DNA of 64,000 nt. It comes from Anaeramoeba flamelloides (lineage: Eukaryota > Metamonada > Anaeramoebidae). A program made the position numbers and the translations under genes. The stretch lies in assembly GCA_027625915.1 (NCBI GenBank), contig JANTQA010000063.1, positions 6,157,501-6,221,500 of the forward strand, written 5' to 3'. Each line of letters starts with the position of its first letter. The stretch's first letter is position 1. The notes under the pieces are model-generated. The model saw only the letters and a program-made list of their open reading frames with translations. It was not told the DNA's origin and did no database searches. Positions 35,801 to 50,200 of the stretch are shown one piece after another.

Positions 35801-37547
35801 AACAAATATATTTTGAATTAAATACATGTGTAGTTGGTACAATCAATTGGTATTAATATTTAACCCCTTTTAATATTACAATTAATGAATACTACCACTA
35901 ATAAAAATTATTTTTTATGAAATGTAAAAAAAAAACACCACACCCTTTTTAAAATACCTTAATACCTCAACCAAAAATGAGTTATTGGTTATTTCTTAAT
36001 TGAAAAAAGTTGTTAATGAGTCTACCAAAATAAATTCCCCTTTTGATATTACTTTTGGTATAATTTATTAATTATTAGTTCATTTTTTTCAAATTTCAGT
36101 GGAATTAAAAGATCTTTCTATTATTTGATTTTTAATTTTTCTCATTTAGAAGATTTTAAAAATATTTGAAATTTTCACAGGTATTAACTCGACTTCCTTT
36201 TTAAGATAGTTCAACATACCAATATAATGATTTTTAATTCATCCCCTATTTATAGAAACCCCAGATTCTAAGCATTTCATCATTTTTTAACCCAATTAAC
36301 ACTTTTTTTTAAAAAATAATAAATAATTGTATTCATTTTGGAAGAATAATTAATATTAACTAAATAATTTTATAAAGTTTCTAAAAAAATAGGAATACCG
36401 AAGACATTGAAACTATTTTATGAAGTTATTTTTTTATTTACTAATTAAACATTTTTTTATTATATTTTTAAGTTAAAGTTAAGAAAATATTTTAAAAAAA
36501 GTTTTAAACATATCAATTCATAGTGTAAAATTCGTAAAAAATGAGACCCTTTTAGAGAAATCTAAATAATTTTCAATAATATATTTCAAAAACCCACCCA
36601 AGATCGAAAACAAAAAATGATTATTTCTTTTATTCACAATAATAGATTTACAAAAAGAAATCTATATAAAAAAAAAACAATTTATTTAACTGATAGAATA
36701 ATTGTTTCAATAATTGTGTAATTATAATACCAAATAAAATAATATTTTTTTATAACATGTGCAAAAATCTAATATTATGTTTCGGCCCTAATATTATTGA
36801 AATATGAAATTACCTTTCTTAAATTAGAATTATGTAAAACCACAAATATTTTTGATTTTTTTTTGGGATCTATAGTATATTTGACTTTTTGATTATATCT
36901 GAGTCAAAATTAAGGATAAAAAACTACCATATATACTATGAATAAAAAATCAGAAATGCATATCAACGTATTTATTATTTCATCCCTAAACAAGCCTCAT
37001 AAAAAAATTAAAGATATTTCTCAAAATTCTTTTTAATTTTTTTTTACTATTATTTTATCTGAAATTTTAATTGATGATAATTGGGAAATTACAGTTTTAT
37101 AATTATGATTTTTTTATTCTTTAAGAGCCTTCATAGAAAAACCAAAAAGAACGTAGGTTATTTTTAATTCAAAACAAAGAATAATTGATTCTGATCTACA
37201 ATAATTAAAAAGAAAAAATCTAATTATTAAAATAAAAAAACAATACCTGGCTTTTTAAATCAAAAACATACAAAACAATCGAAAGAAATTGAAAGTTAAT
37301 GTAATAAATTCAAAATAAACAATTATTTGTGAAATATTACCAAATATTTTTTTTATATTTCTCTTTCTCAGTCATCTATTCACATTTAAAGAATTCTATT
37401 TAAAATTTAACCGAAACTGTCTTGTTTTTTTCAAATTTTTATGAACAAATGGGTTCCAACAAATACCTTAAAAAGTGAAGAAATCATTTTTTTCTTTTTA
37501 ATTTTTAAATAATAATTTTTTGTTATTCAAATAATTTTAATAAACAA
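32895..37547. other. Gene-poor spacer between divergent Cdc25 and striatin genes
   Basis: 4.65 kb with no supported gene. It must carry both promoters. I see T/A tracts (for example T22 near 34990) and repeat I at about 34340-34450, which recurs inverted at 58490-58650. The open frames near 33403-33609 and 35609-35821 are AT-biased and unsupported. Confidence 0.55.
34340..34450 (+). repeat. Dispersed repeat I, copy 1
   Basis: The segment around 'aaggattccttatctagaaat', followed by 'aataaacagg' and 'tctattaaa.tttaggt', recurs in inverted orientation at 58490-58650. Confidence 0.45.
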
Positions 37548-40500
37548 ATGGACTTCTTTACAGGAAACAACCAGGAGTCAGATTATTCTTTAAGAGGGAC
37601 TTTATCATATATCCAACAGGAATTTAAAAATTTCGAACAAGAAAGACGAGTATGGGATTTTGAAAAAAAATCTTTACAAACAAATGTAAAACAGCTACAA
37701 TCAAAATTGAAAACCCAGAGTAAAGTTAAAATGGATTTAGTAAAACGAATTAAAATGCTTGAATATGCTTTGCAACAAGAAAGGTGATTATTGTTTTTTT
37801 TTTTCCTTTTTTATTTGCACGTTTTTTAATCTCATGCAAAAATTTTTTTTTTTTGCAATATTTATTTTTTTTTTATCCAAAAAACAAAAAAAAGATTAAA
37901 GCACCAACAACGATCTTTGATGTTAGATTCACCAAAAAATACAAAAAATTATGGTTTCCAAAGTAAAGAATTTTTTTGATTTTTGAATTTTAGCTTGTTG
38001 TCCTTCTAAAAATTTTATAACTTTCCTTCATTCGTTTTTTTTTTTTTTTTTTTTTCATAATAAAAGATTTACAACCAGAATCCTATCAGACTAGAAACCG
38101 ATATATGCTTACAAAGTAAATTCTTTTTTTTTTTTTCTTATTTTTTCCAATTTAAAAAAATAAAAAAAACAAAACAAAAAAAAACAAAATTAATTATTCA
38201 ATAATTGAATTTAATCTTCCAATTAAATAAACAACAAAAGCTATTTAGAAGAAATGGGCATAAGTACACAACACGTACGACCAGACTCTCGAACAATGGC
38301 ACTCCCACAAAAAAAGGCATTCAAATCAAGAATTATGAAAAATAGAAATACATCAATGGATTCGTTTTCCTCGAAATCACAAATACTGGATGAAAATTTG
38401 CAATCTAAATCGTTAAATAACGAGCTGGGGGACTTAGAGAACGAATTAGAAGATGAATTAGATGGTGAAGATAGTAATGAAGACGAAGAAGATAATAAAG
38501 AAAAAAAAAAACATACAAACGAATTAGAAACACCGAATAACGAAGGTGAGAATGAAGATCCAGACTTTTCAGAAGAGGAAGGTTCTCAAATTGATGACAA
38601 CGAACTTGCAGAATTGGAAAAAGATTTAGGAGGTGATCTAAAGGAAAATAACGAGAACGAGAACGAGAACGAGAACGAGAACGAGAACGAGAACAAAAAA
38701 GAAAACGAAAACGGGAAGGAAGAAAAAGTAGAAAAAAAAAAAGTATTAGATTTGAGTCTAATGTTTAGTGAAGAGCCCGAGAGCAAAAAAGAATCTAAAT
38801 CAAAACTGAAGCAAGAAAATATCATCAAAGATAAAGGTGAAAATGAAGACGATCAACTTAAGGAATTACAAGAAAAATTTGGATCAAATAAAAAGCAACT
38901 AAACGATAAAGAATTTGAAAAATTCAATGCCAAACAATTTAAGTTTGGAAGGATAAATCCTAAAATGTTAAAATATGCAATGGATATGTATGAAGGTGAA
39001 GATAATATAACCGAAGATAAAAAAGATTCAAAATCAAGTAAATCAAAAAGTAAATCAAAACACAAATCGAAACATAAATCGAAACATAAGTCAAAACACA
39101 AATCTAAACATAAGTCAAAGCATAAATCTAAACATAAGTCTAAACATAAAATAAAAAAATTAGATGAATCTCAAACAAGAACACCTACACAAAAAGAATT
39201 ACAAGACCAACTGCTTAATATAGATCTACTAAATGAAGTATGACTTTTGCTTTATTCTTTCTTTCTTTTTTTGTTTATTTCTTTTTTTTTCTTTTTTTTC
39301 CTATTTTTCCTCATTTCTTTTTTTCTTTTTTTTTCTTTTTTTTTCTTTTTCACACTCAATTCGTTTCCTTTATTTTTATGATGTTTGTTAAAATTGTAGA
39401 TTTAAAAAAGAAAAAAATTTTAATCAATTGATATTTGTATAAATATAATAATACTTGATCGGATAGAATTGAGCTTTATTCTACTGTTTTCAAATTCAAT
39501 TAATGATTTATATATCTTGATTTTAATGAATAAACAAAACTAAAAATTAATATCAAGAATCGAGGTCTTGCCAATTGAAATTTTTCTTTTTTTTTTTTTT
39601 TTTCAAAAAATGAAATAATTCTCTTAAAAATAACATATTTATTTTTATTTAGAAAATAAATCAATACAACCATTTAAACTTTGATGTGAAACTTAGGAAA
39701 CCCATATACAACCCAGAGAAAATCTGGGAAAACTTGAAATTATCTTTGAACAAAATTCTAAAAATTTCGCACCATATCAAACTATTGGGAATTATAGTAG
39801 TGAAAAAAATACCCAACATGAAAAAAATACCTGACAAGATTTTTAATTGTGAATATTAGGAAAATTGATGTGTAATTGCAAATATTTAAAAAAAATACTT
39901 TAATTTTTTTATTATTTAACGGAGGAGTTGTTAATTCCTCTTATTTGCCGTTAGGTTTTTTTTTAATTTTAGAAATTAAAAAAAACCTAGGCACTCTACG
40001 GCACTCTACGGAAACTTTCGTTAGTTTTTTTTTAATTCAAAAGAATAGAGTGAAATTTTTGATTTAACTCAATTCTTTTGAATTATGGCACTTGACGCCA
40101 CTTTCTGAATTCCTAAATTTTTATTTAGAAATTTGAAAAAATACTTTAATTAATCGAAATCTTGAGTTATAATTTTGATGATTTTGAATTCTGTAATATC
40201 AAAATATAACCTCTTTACAGAGATTAGATAAAATAAACATTTTTTTTACATTGCCAACTTTGCTTTTTATAAAAATAAAGATCAAAATTTCATATTTTTT
40301 AAAAGAACAAGAATCAACTTCACAAAAACTTATGATTTAAGATGACAACAAACAAACATACATACATACATACACACATACAAACAAATAAACAAACATT
40401 GGTTTCTTAATATGCAAGATTCAACAGATATGCCTTTCGATACAATTTCAAGATTTGATATTTTTCTAAATTTTCAGCTAACAACACCGAAAATAATATT

Positions 40501-43128
40501 AATTCTTCTTTGAATATTAAAAAATGGATGAGAATTGTTGATCAATAAACTAATAAAGAATAAAAAAAAAATCAAAGATAATAAACTGTAATGATTTTAA
40601 TTTATTCTGAAAACATACTTAAAAAACTATTAATTTGTAATTGAATGAAGGCTACTCATTGAAATTTGAATTGAACAAGGTAAAAAACGTACAAGTACTC
40701 ATAGCTTTTTGATCGTAAGAGATTTATACAAAATAGATTTGAATTGAAAAAAGGAATGCCTTGAAATACTACATTTTTTTGGAAAATAAGAAGGTATTTA
40801 TTTTTTTGTTAATAAATGTTTTTCAAAACATTATCTTAACAATTTCAAATTTTAAAAGACAAAAACGCTATTTAGTTTAGAGTGGGACTGGAAAACAGTA
40901 TTTAATTGCTTTTTTTTTTGAAGAGAAATTTTCTACTAAAAATTAAATTTTTGAGAGACATCGGGAGTTTTGATACTCATTTTCATTAATTGTGATTTTC
41001 TTTTTGAGATAATTTGTTTCCAAGTGGATTTAAAAAATTACAAATATAATCCATAAAAGAAAACCATTTATTACTTGAATGATCGGTAGTGGTTATGAAT
41101 TGATCTTTTTTTTTTTTTGATTAAAGAAAATAAAAAAAAAGAAAAATTTAATTGATCAACATATAAAAAGAAGAGTTTAATTTCAATTTAGATTTTAAAA
41201 TTGTTTTAGTTTGGTGGTATGTATTCCACTCGGTACAGAAAAAAAGGAGTTGTATTTTTTCAAGAAAAAAATTCAACGAGTTTTCAATTTTTCCAAAAAA
41301 ATAAAATGGTTTTCTTTATTTGTTCAAATTCTCAAGAAAAACAAGCAACTTCCTCACCCTTTTGACTGGACTTTAAATTATTTTGATTTTAGGAACTAAA
41401 AAAAAATACAAAAACGTTAAAAATATTTTGATTTTTCTTCAATTTTCGGATCAAGATTCTGAAGGTTTGTGGGATTAAACTTAAATAGCGACTCAAGAAT
41501 TGAATTAAAATTGCATTTTTATCGAATTTTAGGTGTTAATTTTCATTAAAATAAAATTCTTCAAAAAAATACATTATTTTCGTCTATTAATACATATTGA
41601 GACAATAAAAAAAAACTATTCTAAATTTCAAAAATTGTTTTTATTTTAATTAATATTTTGATTGAGAATACTCAAATTTTGGTAATTAATAATCTTAATA
41701 ATTCTTTTTCCAACAATTTTTCAAAAACACTTGATTTATACTTGACTTTATTAATTTTACTTTTTTAGGGTTCAAAAAAAGAAAAAAAAAAAGAAGAAGA
41801 TCCCCGTAAAAAATGGGATCGAAAAAATGTACTTCGAGGCCACTTTGATTCTGTTCGCTCAATTTGTTGGCATCCAACAGAAGATTTACTTTTTAGTGCG
41901 AGCGAAGACTCTACAGTCAAGCTATGGTCATTAAACAAAATTCTATCGCAATCTAAGAAACGAAGAAAAAAAAAACGAAAATCACGTAGATCGAAAAAGG
42001 GAGAAATTGTACCAATTTGTACATACCGTGGACACGAGGGGCCCGTTTTTAAAGTGATATATGACGAAACTAGAAATATGAGCTTCAGTGCAGGTGCAGA
42101 TGGGATGGTTTACGCATGGGATGTGCCATCGTGGAATGAAAAAGATGATATTTATACATCCTATGGTGTAGCCATACATCACAAATTTGGAGAGTATTCT
42201 GGTCATAAAGATGCTGTTTGGGATCTCACTTTAAATTCTTCCTCCGGTAAATTACTTTCTGCTTCTTCGGATGGTTATATAAAACTTTGGGATATCGTAC
42301 AAAAAAATACAACTTCAACCTCTGATTACTTGTGTCCATTTTTTGAAGAAAACAGTAAATTTCTTTTTTTTTTTTTTTTTGAATTATTTGGATATTTTTT
42401 TTTTTTTTTTTTTTTTTGGGATTAATCAGATATTTGACTTTCCAAATTTTTTTTTCGTTCACTTTAAAAAATCGGTAAAAAATTAAAAGTAATTTATTTT
42501 GCATAATTTATTAAATTTTTACAATTTATTTGTATATTTTTTTAATTTTTATAAAACAGACTTGATTCCTACTTGCCTTGATTTTACAAAAACAAACCCT
42601 AATCATTTTGTTGCTGGATATACTGGATCAGGAATAATACTTCATGATATTGAAACAGGCCAAGCAATAAATGGATTTTATACCCAAAAAGGAGAAATGT
42701 CTCCTGATGAGATGACTGGGCAAAAGTGTTCTTTTGATATTTCACAATCTTCAGAAATGTTTACTTTTGATGTCAATAAACAAATAAATACACTGAAATG
42801 TTATCCCACAGAACCCATTGTAATTGCAGGAACAGAATCGGGATTAATTTCAATAATTGATCTTCGTTCTGGAGATTGTATTAAAAATACAGTTGCTCAT
42901 CAAGACGCAGTTACAGGAATAGATATCGATTCATTAGGTAAAACGTATGGCACAGTTTCTCATGACGCATCAATTAGGTTTTGGGATTACCAAACCGGTA
43001 ATTTCCTTCAAATTATTTCCGTTTCTCGTAAAAAATTCGATGAAGCACTCCATTGTATTTCTTATCACCCAAAGAAAAGATTACTTGCAGTTGGTCCTGC
43101 AGATTCCCAAATTAGAATATTTTGTTAA
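37548..43128 (+). CDS. STRN: Striatin, WD40 scaffold of STRIPAK/PP2A (B''' subunit)
   Basis: Six exons (37548-37783, 37895-37962, 38067-38115, 38241-39237, 41769-42354, 42560-43128) join in phase to 834 residues. Introns are 111, 104, 125, 2531 and 205 bp. The N-terminus holds the striatin caveolin-binding/coiled-coil region (about residues 15-79), with RGTLSYIQQEFKNFEQERRV and the signature VKRIKMLEYALQQER. A YLEEMG motif follows at about 118. The middle is a long acidic/basic linker with an Asn-Glu repeat (about 256-274) and eight Lys-His-Lys-Ser units (about 391-428). WD40 repeats start at about 471 with LRGHFDSVRSICWHP and SASEDSTVKLW, and run to the C-terminus. Striatins scaffold PP2A with Ste20 kinases and Mob4 at membranes. 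The fourth intron is unusually large and contains a B repeat. Stop TAA. Confidence 0.96.
39911..40115 (+). repeat. Modular hairpin repeat B, copy 3 (shortest)
   Basis: It starts TTATTTAACGGAGGAGTTG and ends near CTTTCTGAATTCCTAAA, the two ends also seen in copies 1 and 2. It contains two hairpins: one around 39957-39984 and one around 40035-40083 with 'caaaagaatagag' and 'ctcaattcttttg' arms. GGCACTCTACGG is repeated between them. It lies inside the fourth striatin intron. Confidence 0.65.
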
Positions 43129-46100
43129 TTCCATTTCTTTGATTTTCTTTTCCTTTTTTTTCATTTTACCTTCTTTTTTTCATTTTTATTTTTTATTTTC
43201 AGTCAATCTTTTGAAAATTTCTAATTTTCATTTTTTATTTTTATTATTATTTTATTATTTATCTGCTCTTCAGAATTATTGGAACAAACAAATTACAATT
43301 TTTTTTTTTTATGATAATTTTTCTCAATAAATCAAATCAATTCATTTTTCTTTTACAAATTTATTTTATTTTAATTCTTATTTTAAAATTATAATCTTTC
43401 AATATTTTATAAATTTCAAAAAGAATTTTTGGAAAAGCAAAACATCCAAAAATTTTTATATTGAATTTAACATTATTTTCATAGCTAATCATTTTAGTGA
43501 TAATTATCTCTTTTTAGAATCTTGAGATCAATAATGATTGAATCTTAATATTTGATTTTTCCTTAAATAATGTTTTATAGTACCTAAAACAACAATAAAA
43601 AAAGTCCTTGTCTCTAAAAATTTAAATCAAAACAAACAAAAAACCTTTGTTTTTTTTTTGAAGAAAATATAAAATAATAAAAAAAGTTATTTATTTGTAA
43701 GAAAAAACTATGAAAGAGTTGGCTATATATTACGATTATTTTTTTATATTATTTGAAGTGTTTTGTTTGGTTTGAATTCTTTTTTTTTTTGTATTTTGAT
43801 TATTTTTTCCTGAATTATCCCAATAAATAAAGAAAGAAATAAATCACTAATAACTTTTCACAAACTTCTCATTTTCTAAATATGGACAGCAATATTGAGT
43901 AATAATATAAATGATTTTTGTCCTTAATAAGTGACTATCAATCTATACTTAGATTATTCACAATAAGTAGATACCTTAATTTATAAATAGAAGAAATAAT
44001 TATTTATTATTATTTTTTGAAATTCAATATAAATTTTAATAACCTACTTTTCGAAGTAGACTAGATGAATATTAACAGGTGATAGATTTTTTCCATAAGT
44101 GTTTAAAAATTTCAGTATTTATATAATTATTTAGATTTACAAATAATAGTCTTACTGAATTTACTCGATGAATTGATGACTAATTTTTTTTTTTAAATTA
44201 ATTCCATAATTAATTATATATTATATTGAAAAGGAATAACAAAAAATATATATTTGAAAAAACCTTATTTTTTAAAAAAAGTAACATTATTTGACAATTA
44301 ATCAATTCACTTGATTTTTTATTGAATTTATTCTAATATTTTGAGTATCTAAATTATCTTTGTATCTAATTACTCCCAGATAAATAAAAATTTTCAACTA
44401 ATTATCTATTTAAACATATGATCCAAGAGAGTTATTAAGTACCCATTTTAGGAAGAATAATATCACATTTAAAACAAGTTTAAAAAACAAACACCCCCCA
44501 TATCCCCAAGATACTTTTCTAATTTTCTTTTATATTTACATCAATATATTAAGTAAAAAATTGATATTTTATCCAAATTATAATAAATTTATTAATAACA
44601 TAATACTATTTTATTTATAGTATAAAATATATTTTAATTATTTGAAGAATCAAGTTAATTCAAAATAGAATAATGAAAATCATTTCTTTAACTACAGATA
44701 GTGCGATTTTTTTAAAAAAGAGGAGTTCAGAGTATATCCTAGATAATGCATTGATCTGACTAATAATATAAAAAAACTTTTAAAAAAAAATTAGCAAATT
44801 AATTAAGAAATAATAAAAAACAATATTAATTTACTGATTTTAAATGTAATATTTGAAACAAATAATTCTTCTTAATTCAACTTAATCTTTAATTATAAAA
44901 TAAAAAAATATTCATATTTTTTTTTTTTTTTTTTTGAGAAATACTTTTTTTTCTAAAATAATACCTACCTTTTTTTTTACTCTGTATGTTAAAAATAAAA
45001 AGTGTATTTCATTTTTATCGAAGAAATATACACAAAAAAAGAAATTAACAATAAAAAAAAAAGAAAAACTATATTGACTCTTTAAAATTCTACTATAAAA
45101 AAAGAAATTCAAGAAATGAAGGATCAAAATTGATAACATTTTTCTTTACAAATTAAAACCAAAAATTTTATCTTAATTTAAAAAAGAATTTAGAAAAATT
45201 ATGAAAAATTAGGGAAAAAAATTAACAAATTAAACAAATTACATTCATAATTTAAAATTTTACTAAAAAACCAAGGAGTTTACTTTCAAAATTGATTTGA
45301 ACTGTCACATAAAATTAGGCAATCTATTACTATTTATATTGTAACAATAATAAAAAAAAAATCAGGGATTTATTTTAAAACACAGATTATAGGCTGGAAC
45401 ACATTATTTTGATCACAACGATGTCACATATACAAGAATTTTCAATGTGAATTTTTATTTTACCTTCCATTTTATTCCACAAAATAGATTTAGTTATAGT
45501 AAATATAATGTTTTTAGAAGACTTTTTTACAAATAAAACTTTATTGAATAAATTTATTTCTTTTCAAAAAAAAATTAATATTTTTGATTCTAATTGAAAA
45601 ACCAAAATAATTCTGTATTTTTTAAATACTTTTATTTTTAATTTAACTTTTGTTACGGTTTGTTTGTTTCCGAGTTTTCAACCCCTTTTACATTCATCTT
45701 GGAAAGAGTATCTTTAATTTGAATTCTTCGGTTACTGATATATATGAACAGAATTTTTAAAGGCAAATTTGTTCAAAAATGTTTTGTTAAATACTAATAA
45801 ATAGAGAATTGAAGGGGTGCTTCATTTTAATATCCTGTTTAAACCATTCCCATTTAAGAAGGTAAAGAAGAAAAATATTCTTGGTAAATATATTTGGTCT
45901 ATTTTTTTTCTCATTCTTGATTTCAACAAATTTATCTGGGAAGGAGATCATATCGTGTTTGGTATTTAAAAGAAAAGGTTTGTTTTAAAATAGTCATCTT
46001 CTCTTGTATATTTTATCAATTTACCCTTTGATTAATTTCACTCTTACGTTTAAACACATTTCTAGATCAAAAACTAAAATTAATAAAACAAAAATCAAAT

Positions 46101-46495
46101 ATTAAAATTCTCGAAAAATTGAAACTTTCAAGATTCAACTCTGAATTACTTTGGGTTCGTTATCTTTTTCCAAATATAGCAGCGAATGTAATTTTGTTTT
46201 CAAAGTTTCAATATCTGGTGGCACTTCAAGAAATTTTTGTTCAGTAAGGTTTTCACAATTATCATTTTCGAAATTGGGGAAACGTACCTAAGTTCTACAT
46301 AGAATAAAAACCCATTTAACCCTTCTTTAAATGAAAATGTAAAGTATTAATCTAAAAGAACCAAAATTTATAAAATGGGGTAAAAAAAAAAAAAATCAAA
46401 AAAAAAAGTTTAGATTTTCCAAATTTAATTATGATTTGTCATCAAGTTTCAATTATTTCAAATTTTATTAAATTTTAAAATTTTTTTGTTTTTTA

Positions 46496-46527
<32 letters not shown>

Positions 46528-46614
46528 TGAAAGAATAAGCCTTATATTTTTTTAAGTTACTTTAAAAATATTGTAAATCTTAAAAAATGTTTTCTTTATA
46601 AATAAAGTTTCAAA
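43129..46614. other. Gene-poor spacer between convergent striatin and VHS-GAT genes
   Basis: The two genes converge here, so this is 3' flanking sequence of both. Nothing coding is visible apart from the decayed repeat G copy at 45640-46290. Long T/A tracts dominate. Confidence 0.55.
45640..46290 (-). pseudogene. Dispersed repeat G, copy 2, with a coding-like segment
   Basis: This stretch aligns with 26880-27515. On the minus strand, about 46289-46137 gives a clean frame of about 50 codons ending in TGA. It begins after a possible AG acceptor and contains RFPNFENDNCENLTEQKFL and PPDIETLKTKLHSLLYLEK. Downstream segments matching the other copy carry stops. It therefore looks like a decayed gene or element copy with one preserved exon. 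The family is not recognised. Confidence 0.45.
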
Positions 46615-47150
46615 TTAATTTTTAGATTGTTTAAATTTTGAAAATTTTGATCTTCTAGAAGAAAAGAAATCATCAAAATCATCTTCCTCTTCTGATTTTT
46701 CATTATTCTGCTGTGTTTGCTGTGTTTGCTGTGTTTGTTGCGTTTGCTGTGTTTGCTGCGTTTGCTGCGTTTGCTGTGTTTGCTGTTTTTGTTGCGTTTG
46801 CTGGTTTTGTTGATTTTGCTGGTTTTGCTGTGTTGATGTTTTCCTTGAGAAAAACATATCAAACTCATCAGGTTCATCTTGTTTTTGAATGGGTTGCTTT
46901 TGTTGTTTAATTTGTGTTTGTGTTTGTGTTTGCGTTTGTGTTTGTGTTTGTGTTTGTGTATTTTGCTGATTTTGAGTTTGCCCGCCCATTAAAAAATCCA
47001 AATTAAAGTCATTGGTTTTTCCTTGGGTTTTGGATGAATAATTATTGTTAACTTTTGTAGTCTGAATATTATTATTTCCAAGCTGCATTAAATTATTATT
47101 TATTCCATTATTCATTCCAATATTGATCCCAGCCTTCATTCCTCTTTCCA

Positions 47151-47222
<72 letters not shown>

Positions 47223-50200
47223 TACCTCCGTAGGTTTGAATTGGATAATTTTTCTGATTTGAATATTGGGTATTAGGAGAAAATAATGTATTTAAATCTT
47301 GGTTATTATTGTTTCTGCTTTGATTATTATTTGAGTTATAACTAAATGGATTTTCCTTTTGGGTGTTATTATTTTGGTTTTGTGATACTATTGGTGTTGT
47401 TGTTGATGTTGTAGATGTACCAAGAAAGTCGAGTCCAAGGTCAATAAGCGATTCTCCTTCAGTTTTTTGTTTGACAGAATTTTCAGTTTTTGGTATATTT
47501 TGAACAACATTATTTGTTTGTACTTTTTGACGTTGATTTTGATTGTTTGTTTTTGTTGAGATACTAAAGTTACCTAAACTAATAAATTGCTCTTCATTTT
47601 GTTGTTTTTGTTGCTGATTGTTATTTTGCTTTTCATTTTCATCTTCATCTTCTGATTCCGATTCTGACGATGATGATTCTGATGATGACTTTTCTTTTTG
47701 TTGTTTTACATTACTAATTGAATTTTCTTTTTGAACAATTTCAATTCGCATTAAATTTTGTACTTGCTCAATTGCTATTTAATTATTAAAAAATTTATAT
47801 TTTTATGTGTATGTGGTAATTAGGAATGAAAAAAAATAAATATTTGATAAAAGTTAATATTTTTGAAAAATGAAAAAAGAGAGATCAAATATATTTATAA
47901 TAATAAAATCACAAAAAAATTCATAAAAATTTGAATTTTGTTTAAATAGAAAGAAATCTTTATCATTTTTTAAATTTAGTATTGTGAAAAAATATGGTTT
48001 TGTAAAAAAAAAAAAAAACTGGTTTAGGAAATAAAAGAAATATTAAGTCAAAAAAAAATTTGATCCAACTCTGGATAAAAAAAAAAAAAATATTGAAGAA
48101 AATTGATCTTGTTATCTAATCATATTTAAACTTTGTTAACATTCTTGAAAATTTTTTGAAAAAAGCTCTTTTATGTTAACAAAATTAAAATTCTCAGAAA
48201 ATTCAAAAAGAAAAAGAAAATAACAGAATTATAGTAATTCAATATGAAGTTAAATATTTAAGAACCAAAACAATTTTTTTTTTTTTTTTTTATTTTTGAA
48301 AATGTTTAATAAAATAAAAATCGCGTTAAGAGATTTGTTTGATCCATAGATTTTAAAATAAATATCCAAACACAATTGAGCTTAAATATAGTCTCTGATT
48401 TAATCTTTTGTTTGGCTTTAAAAAGTTGACAAAACAAAGGAAAAAACCATTAATTTTTCTATTGATTTACAGGTAAATAGTTTTTTATTTGAGTTAACAT
48501 CCTGAATTTTCAATTTATTGATACTTGATTGCTTTTTTTTTGGTTACAGTTTGATTTATTCAAATAAAATTATTTTTTTTTTGTGCTGGTTAAAATTTAT
48601 AATTTTCAAAAAGCTCAATTTTGTTTTTTCTCTAAAAAACCTAGTGTTTTTCAATTTTTGAACATCACAATTTTAGATCAAATCAAAAAATTAGTTTTTT
48701 TAAAAGAAAATAATTGTTTGTTTCATCTCTCATCGAAAAAAGGATGTAAAAATTGGGATCATTTTTATTTAATCCCGAATTCTTATCAACTTCTTTAATT
48801 AAGATTATTTGATTTCTGCTGATTTGAAATATGAAAAAGTGATTTTTCACAAAATTAAAAAAGAATAAGGAAATTCAGATTTTCAGAAAAACTTCCAAAG
48901 AGCATCACAGAACCTCCATTATTTTTTTCAAGAAAAAATTGAACCGTCATGTTTATATTAATCAAAAACACACAATAAATTGTGGTTTATGTGACTTATT
49001 TTCTGAAAAAGCTAATATATCCTGAACAACATACCAAAATATTCTTTATTTTATTAATAGAACATAATTTGGTACTTTTCGAAAAATAGTATTGTTTCAA
49101 AAAAAGATTTTCAAAACCTGAAAATTTCATTTTGTCAGTTTCGAACAATAAAGTGGCAAAATATTAAAATATGTTATTGTTTATATTATTTACTTTCTTA
49201 TTTTTTATATTAGAAGTTCCAAAAAACCAAGATCTAAGAAGAAACCCAAAAATGAATAAAAGTAATTGCTTTCAGATCAATTTTTTTTTTAAATTTTTTA
49301 TCAAAAAAGAAAACAATTAAATTGATTTTCTTTCAAACATTATAAAAATTTTTTACCCTGTTTATTCCCATTTCCATCATTACTGCACTAGAAATAGTCT
49401 TTGTTGCAAGGAATATTAATCTAAAGATTTTTTTTTCTTTTTGTAGATAATTCTTTATGGATATATAATAAATTGCTTTATTGGACTTATTGTAAAATAT
49501 TAAGATTATTTTAAAAAGGATAGCTTTAACTGATAAAATTTTCAAGAAATTACAAAATTTTTACGAATAAATTGTGTTTTTATTTTGATCGGGATATTTG
49601 ATTTTATTCAAATAAAATTTTCTTTTAGATCTTTGTCAATTTTGTAATTTGAACATTAAAAATTCAAATTCTATTTTTTTTTATTTTAAAATATGATTAA
49701 AATTGTTTAGATGAGGTTAACTTATTCATTTCATAAACCTAAAAAATACAAATACAAAAAAAAAAATATTTAAAGATCTCAATAAGGTTTCATATTTATT
49801 TTTGAAAAATACTAGTTCCTTAATACCAAAAATTCCATCTAAGATTTATAAAGAAATCCTAATGAAACTTAAGAAATTTTGATTTTATTATTTTTATGAG
49901 CATTTTCAATAATTCCTATTTTTTCTTTTTCTTTTTCTTTTTCCTTTTGTTTTTTACTCCGATTTTTTTTTATTATCTGTACATACAAGAATTGAATTAA
50001 TATAAATTCTATTTTTTTTTTTTTTTTGACAAAAAATTATTAATTTGCTTGAATCAAGAATAAACAAGACTTTTCTTTTAAAATTACTAAAAGAATCAAA
50101 ATAAAAAATAAATTTTCCAAAAAAAAAAAAAAGAATTAGTGAAATTTTCTTTGCTGAGTAATAAAAATATGGAGTTAATTTCTATTTGAGAAAATGAAAA

